Assembly (NCBI GenBank): GCA_934725005.1
Contig: CAKVBE010000040.1
Span: 1-7,928, forward strand
From: an uncultured Rickettsiales bacterium
Lineage (GTDB): Bacteria > Pseudomonadota > Alphaproteobacteria > Rickettsiales > UBA1997
Direction: 5' to 3'
DNA length: 7,928 bases
The number at the start of each line of letters is the position of its first letter. The stretch's first letter is position 1. The notes under the pieces were generated by a model. That model searched no databases and was not told where the DNA came from. It saw only the letters and a list, made by a program, of their open reading frames with translations. Both the position numbers and the translations under genes were made by a program. Shown one piece after another: positions 6,676 through 7,928 of the stretch.

Positions 6676-7928
6676 TCAAAATATAGTCTCTATTTTTATT
6701 GATTACTTTTGAGTTGATTTTACTAATTACTTCATCAAGTAGTAAAACACAGGTTTCTTCACTGCCAAATGTTCTTACACTAACAGTTCCATCTTCTTTT
6801 TCTTTTTTACCAACTGTAAATATATAAGGAACTCTTTGTAAAGAATGCTCTCTAATTTTGTAACTAATTTTTTCATTAGAATTATCTAAGACAACTCTTA
6901 TTCCATTTGATTTTAGTTTTTTAACTACTTCTTGTGCGTAATTATCAACTTCGTTTGTTATTGTAGCAACAACAACTTGTAACGGATTCAGCCACAATGG
7001 GAATTTTCCTTCTGTGTGTTCAATCAAAATACCCAAAAATCTTTCTATCGAACCCAAAATTGCCCTGTGTAACATAATTGGTTCATGTTTTTGTCCATCT
7101 TCGCCAATGTATGTCATTTCAAATCTTTTTGGTAAATTCATATCTAGTTGTATCGTACCTATTTGCCAATCTCTTCCTAGTGCATCTTTTAAAACAAATT
7201 CAAGTTTTGGCCCATAGAATGCACCTTCACCTTCAAAAATTGTGTACGGTAAATTAAGTTTTATTAAAGCATCGGCAAGTGATTTTTCAGCTAAATCCCA
7301 AATTTCTTCGCTGCCAATTCTATCGTCAGGTCTTGTTGATAACTTAATTCTTACATCTGCAAAGCCAAAATCTTTATAAATGTCTAACAAAAATTTTGTT
7401 GTTTCAATACATTGTTCTTGAACTTGTTCTGGGGTACAAAAAATGTGTGCATCATCCTGTGTAAATTCTCTTACTCTTAAAAATCCATTCAACGAACCGC
7501 TTGCTTCATATCTGTTAACTCTACCAAATTCTGCCATTTTAATAGGTAAATCTCTATATGATTTTAAACCTTGTTTATAGATCAAAATTCCACCTGGGCA
7601 ATTCATAGGTTTTACACAAAATTGTGTTCCATCTTCCATCTTTCCAGAATAATTATGTTCACCATAATGTGCCCAATGTCCCGACGTTTCCCATAAACAT
7701 CTATTCATAATTCTTGGTGTCGAAACTTCAATATAACCAGCCTCATCTTGTTTTTTTCTCATATGATTTACAAGCGTATTATATATGAAAAGTCCTTTTG
7801 GGTGATAAAACGGAGCTCCAGGTGCAAATTCAGGTTCAAAATGCGCCAAGTCCATAATTTTACATATCTTTTTGTGATCTCTTCTTTCAGCTTCTTCTAA
7901 AAATTTAAAATATCCATCTAAATTCTCC
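6668..7928 (-). CDS. thrS: Threonyl-tRNA synthetase, N-terminus outside window
   Basis: Class II synthetase that charges tRNA-Thr in the cytosol. 419 residues are visible, and the frame is open to the window edge (first full codon ends at 7927). The Met at 7855 is internal: the 24 residues before it (including LEEAERRDHKK) are the usual lead-in to the catalytic core. About 220 residues (TGS and editing domains) should lie beyond. Numbering visible residues, the zinc ligands are C110 (MNCPG), H161 (DDAHIFC) and H287 (MLHRAI). Their spacings of 51 and 126 equal those of C334, H385 and H511 in E. coli. Motif 2 lies around 133-155, motif 3 (HRAILGSIERFLGILIEH) at 287-304, and the anticodon-binding domain from about 308, with NEKISYKIREHS typical of alphaproteobacteria. 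The residue after MNCPG is Gly where E. coli has His. Stop TAG overlaps the next gene by 8 bp. Confidence 0.96.
   Translation of the reverse strand, partial: ENLDGYFKFLEEAERRDHKKICKIMDLAHFEPEFAPGAPFYHPKGLFIYNTLVNHMRKKQDEAGYIEVSTPRIMNRCLWETSGHWAHYGEHNYSGKMEDGTQFCVKPMNCPGGILIYKQGLKSYRDLPIKMAEFGRVNRYEASGSLNGFLRVREFTQDDAHIFCTPEQVQEQCIETTKFLLDIYKDFGFADVRIKLSTRPDDRIGSEEIWDLAEKSLADALIKLNLPYTIFEGEGAFYGPKLEFVLKDALGRDWQIGTIQLDMNLPKRFEMTYIGEDGQKHEPIMLHRAILGSIERFLGILIEHTEGKFPLWLNPLQVVVATITNEVDNYAQEVVKKLKSNGIRVVLDNSNEKISYKIREHSLQRVPYIFTVGKKEKEDGTVSVRTFGSEETCVLLLDEVISKINSKVINKNRDYILNE

Noticed and set aside
7014..7217. Plus-strand open frame inside thrS
   Set aside because: Antisense to the conserved catalytic core, so a shadow.
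7853..7855. ATG as the thrS start
   Set aside because: The same frame continues upstream to the window edge with typical ThrRS sequence, and the TGS and editing domains would be missing.

Overview
The window is strongly AT-rich, by eye roughly a quarter G+C, with Asn/Lys/Ile-rich proteins. The threonyl-tRNA synthetase reads like an alphaproteobacterial one, especially in its anticodon-binding part. The AsmA/YhdP-like protein ends in the C-terminal signature usual for alphaproteobacterial members of that family. Together with a MurL-type epimerase, this points to an AT-rich, probably host-associated alphaproteobacterium, Rickettsiales-like or an equally reduced lineage. The assignment is inferred from protein character and composition only.

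Layout: (1) bases 1-473, plus strand, the C-terminal end of clpB, cut by the window edge. (2) bases 474-1328, an 855-bp convergent intergenic region with no supportable gene. It holds a family of short hairpin-forming repeats (510-550, 669-729, 891-937), an A/T-only 15-bp inverted repeat (793-828) and a probable terminator for the minus-strand genes (1254-1294). (3) bases 1329-2654, minus strand, a MurL-like enzyme that would make D-glutamate at the UDP-MurNAc-dipeptide stage of peptidoglycan synthesis. (4) bases 2745-3632, minus strand, an unrecognised protein with an acidic repeat-bearing N-terminus, one membrane segment and a Lys-rich helical C-terminus, preceded by a near-consensus sigma-70-type promoter. 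(5) bases 3787-6675, minus strand, a 962-residue AsmA/YhdP-like envelope protein. (6) bases 6668-7928, minus strand, thrS without its N-terminus, overlapping the AsmA-like gene by 8 bp.

How they fit: thrS and the AsmA-like gene are translationally coupled. The orphan membrane protein then starts a separate transcript that may run on into murL. Two of the four minus-strand genes are cell-envelope genes (lipid transport between membranes, peptidoglycan precursor). ClpB and ThrRS are housekeeping. I do not see a defence system, CRISPR array, intact mobile element or RNA gene. The parts least explained by known families are the orphan membrane protein and the hairpin repeats in the convergent gap.
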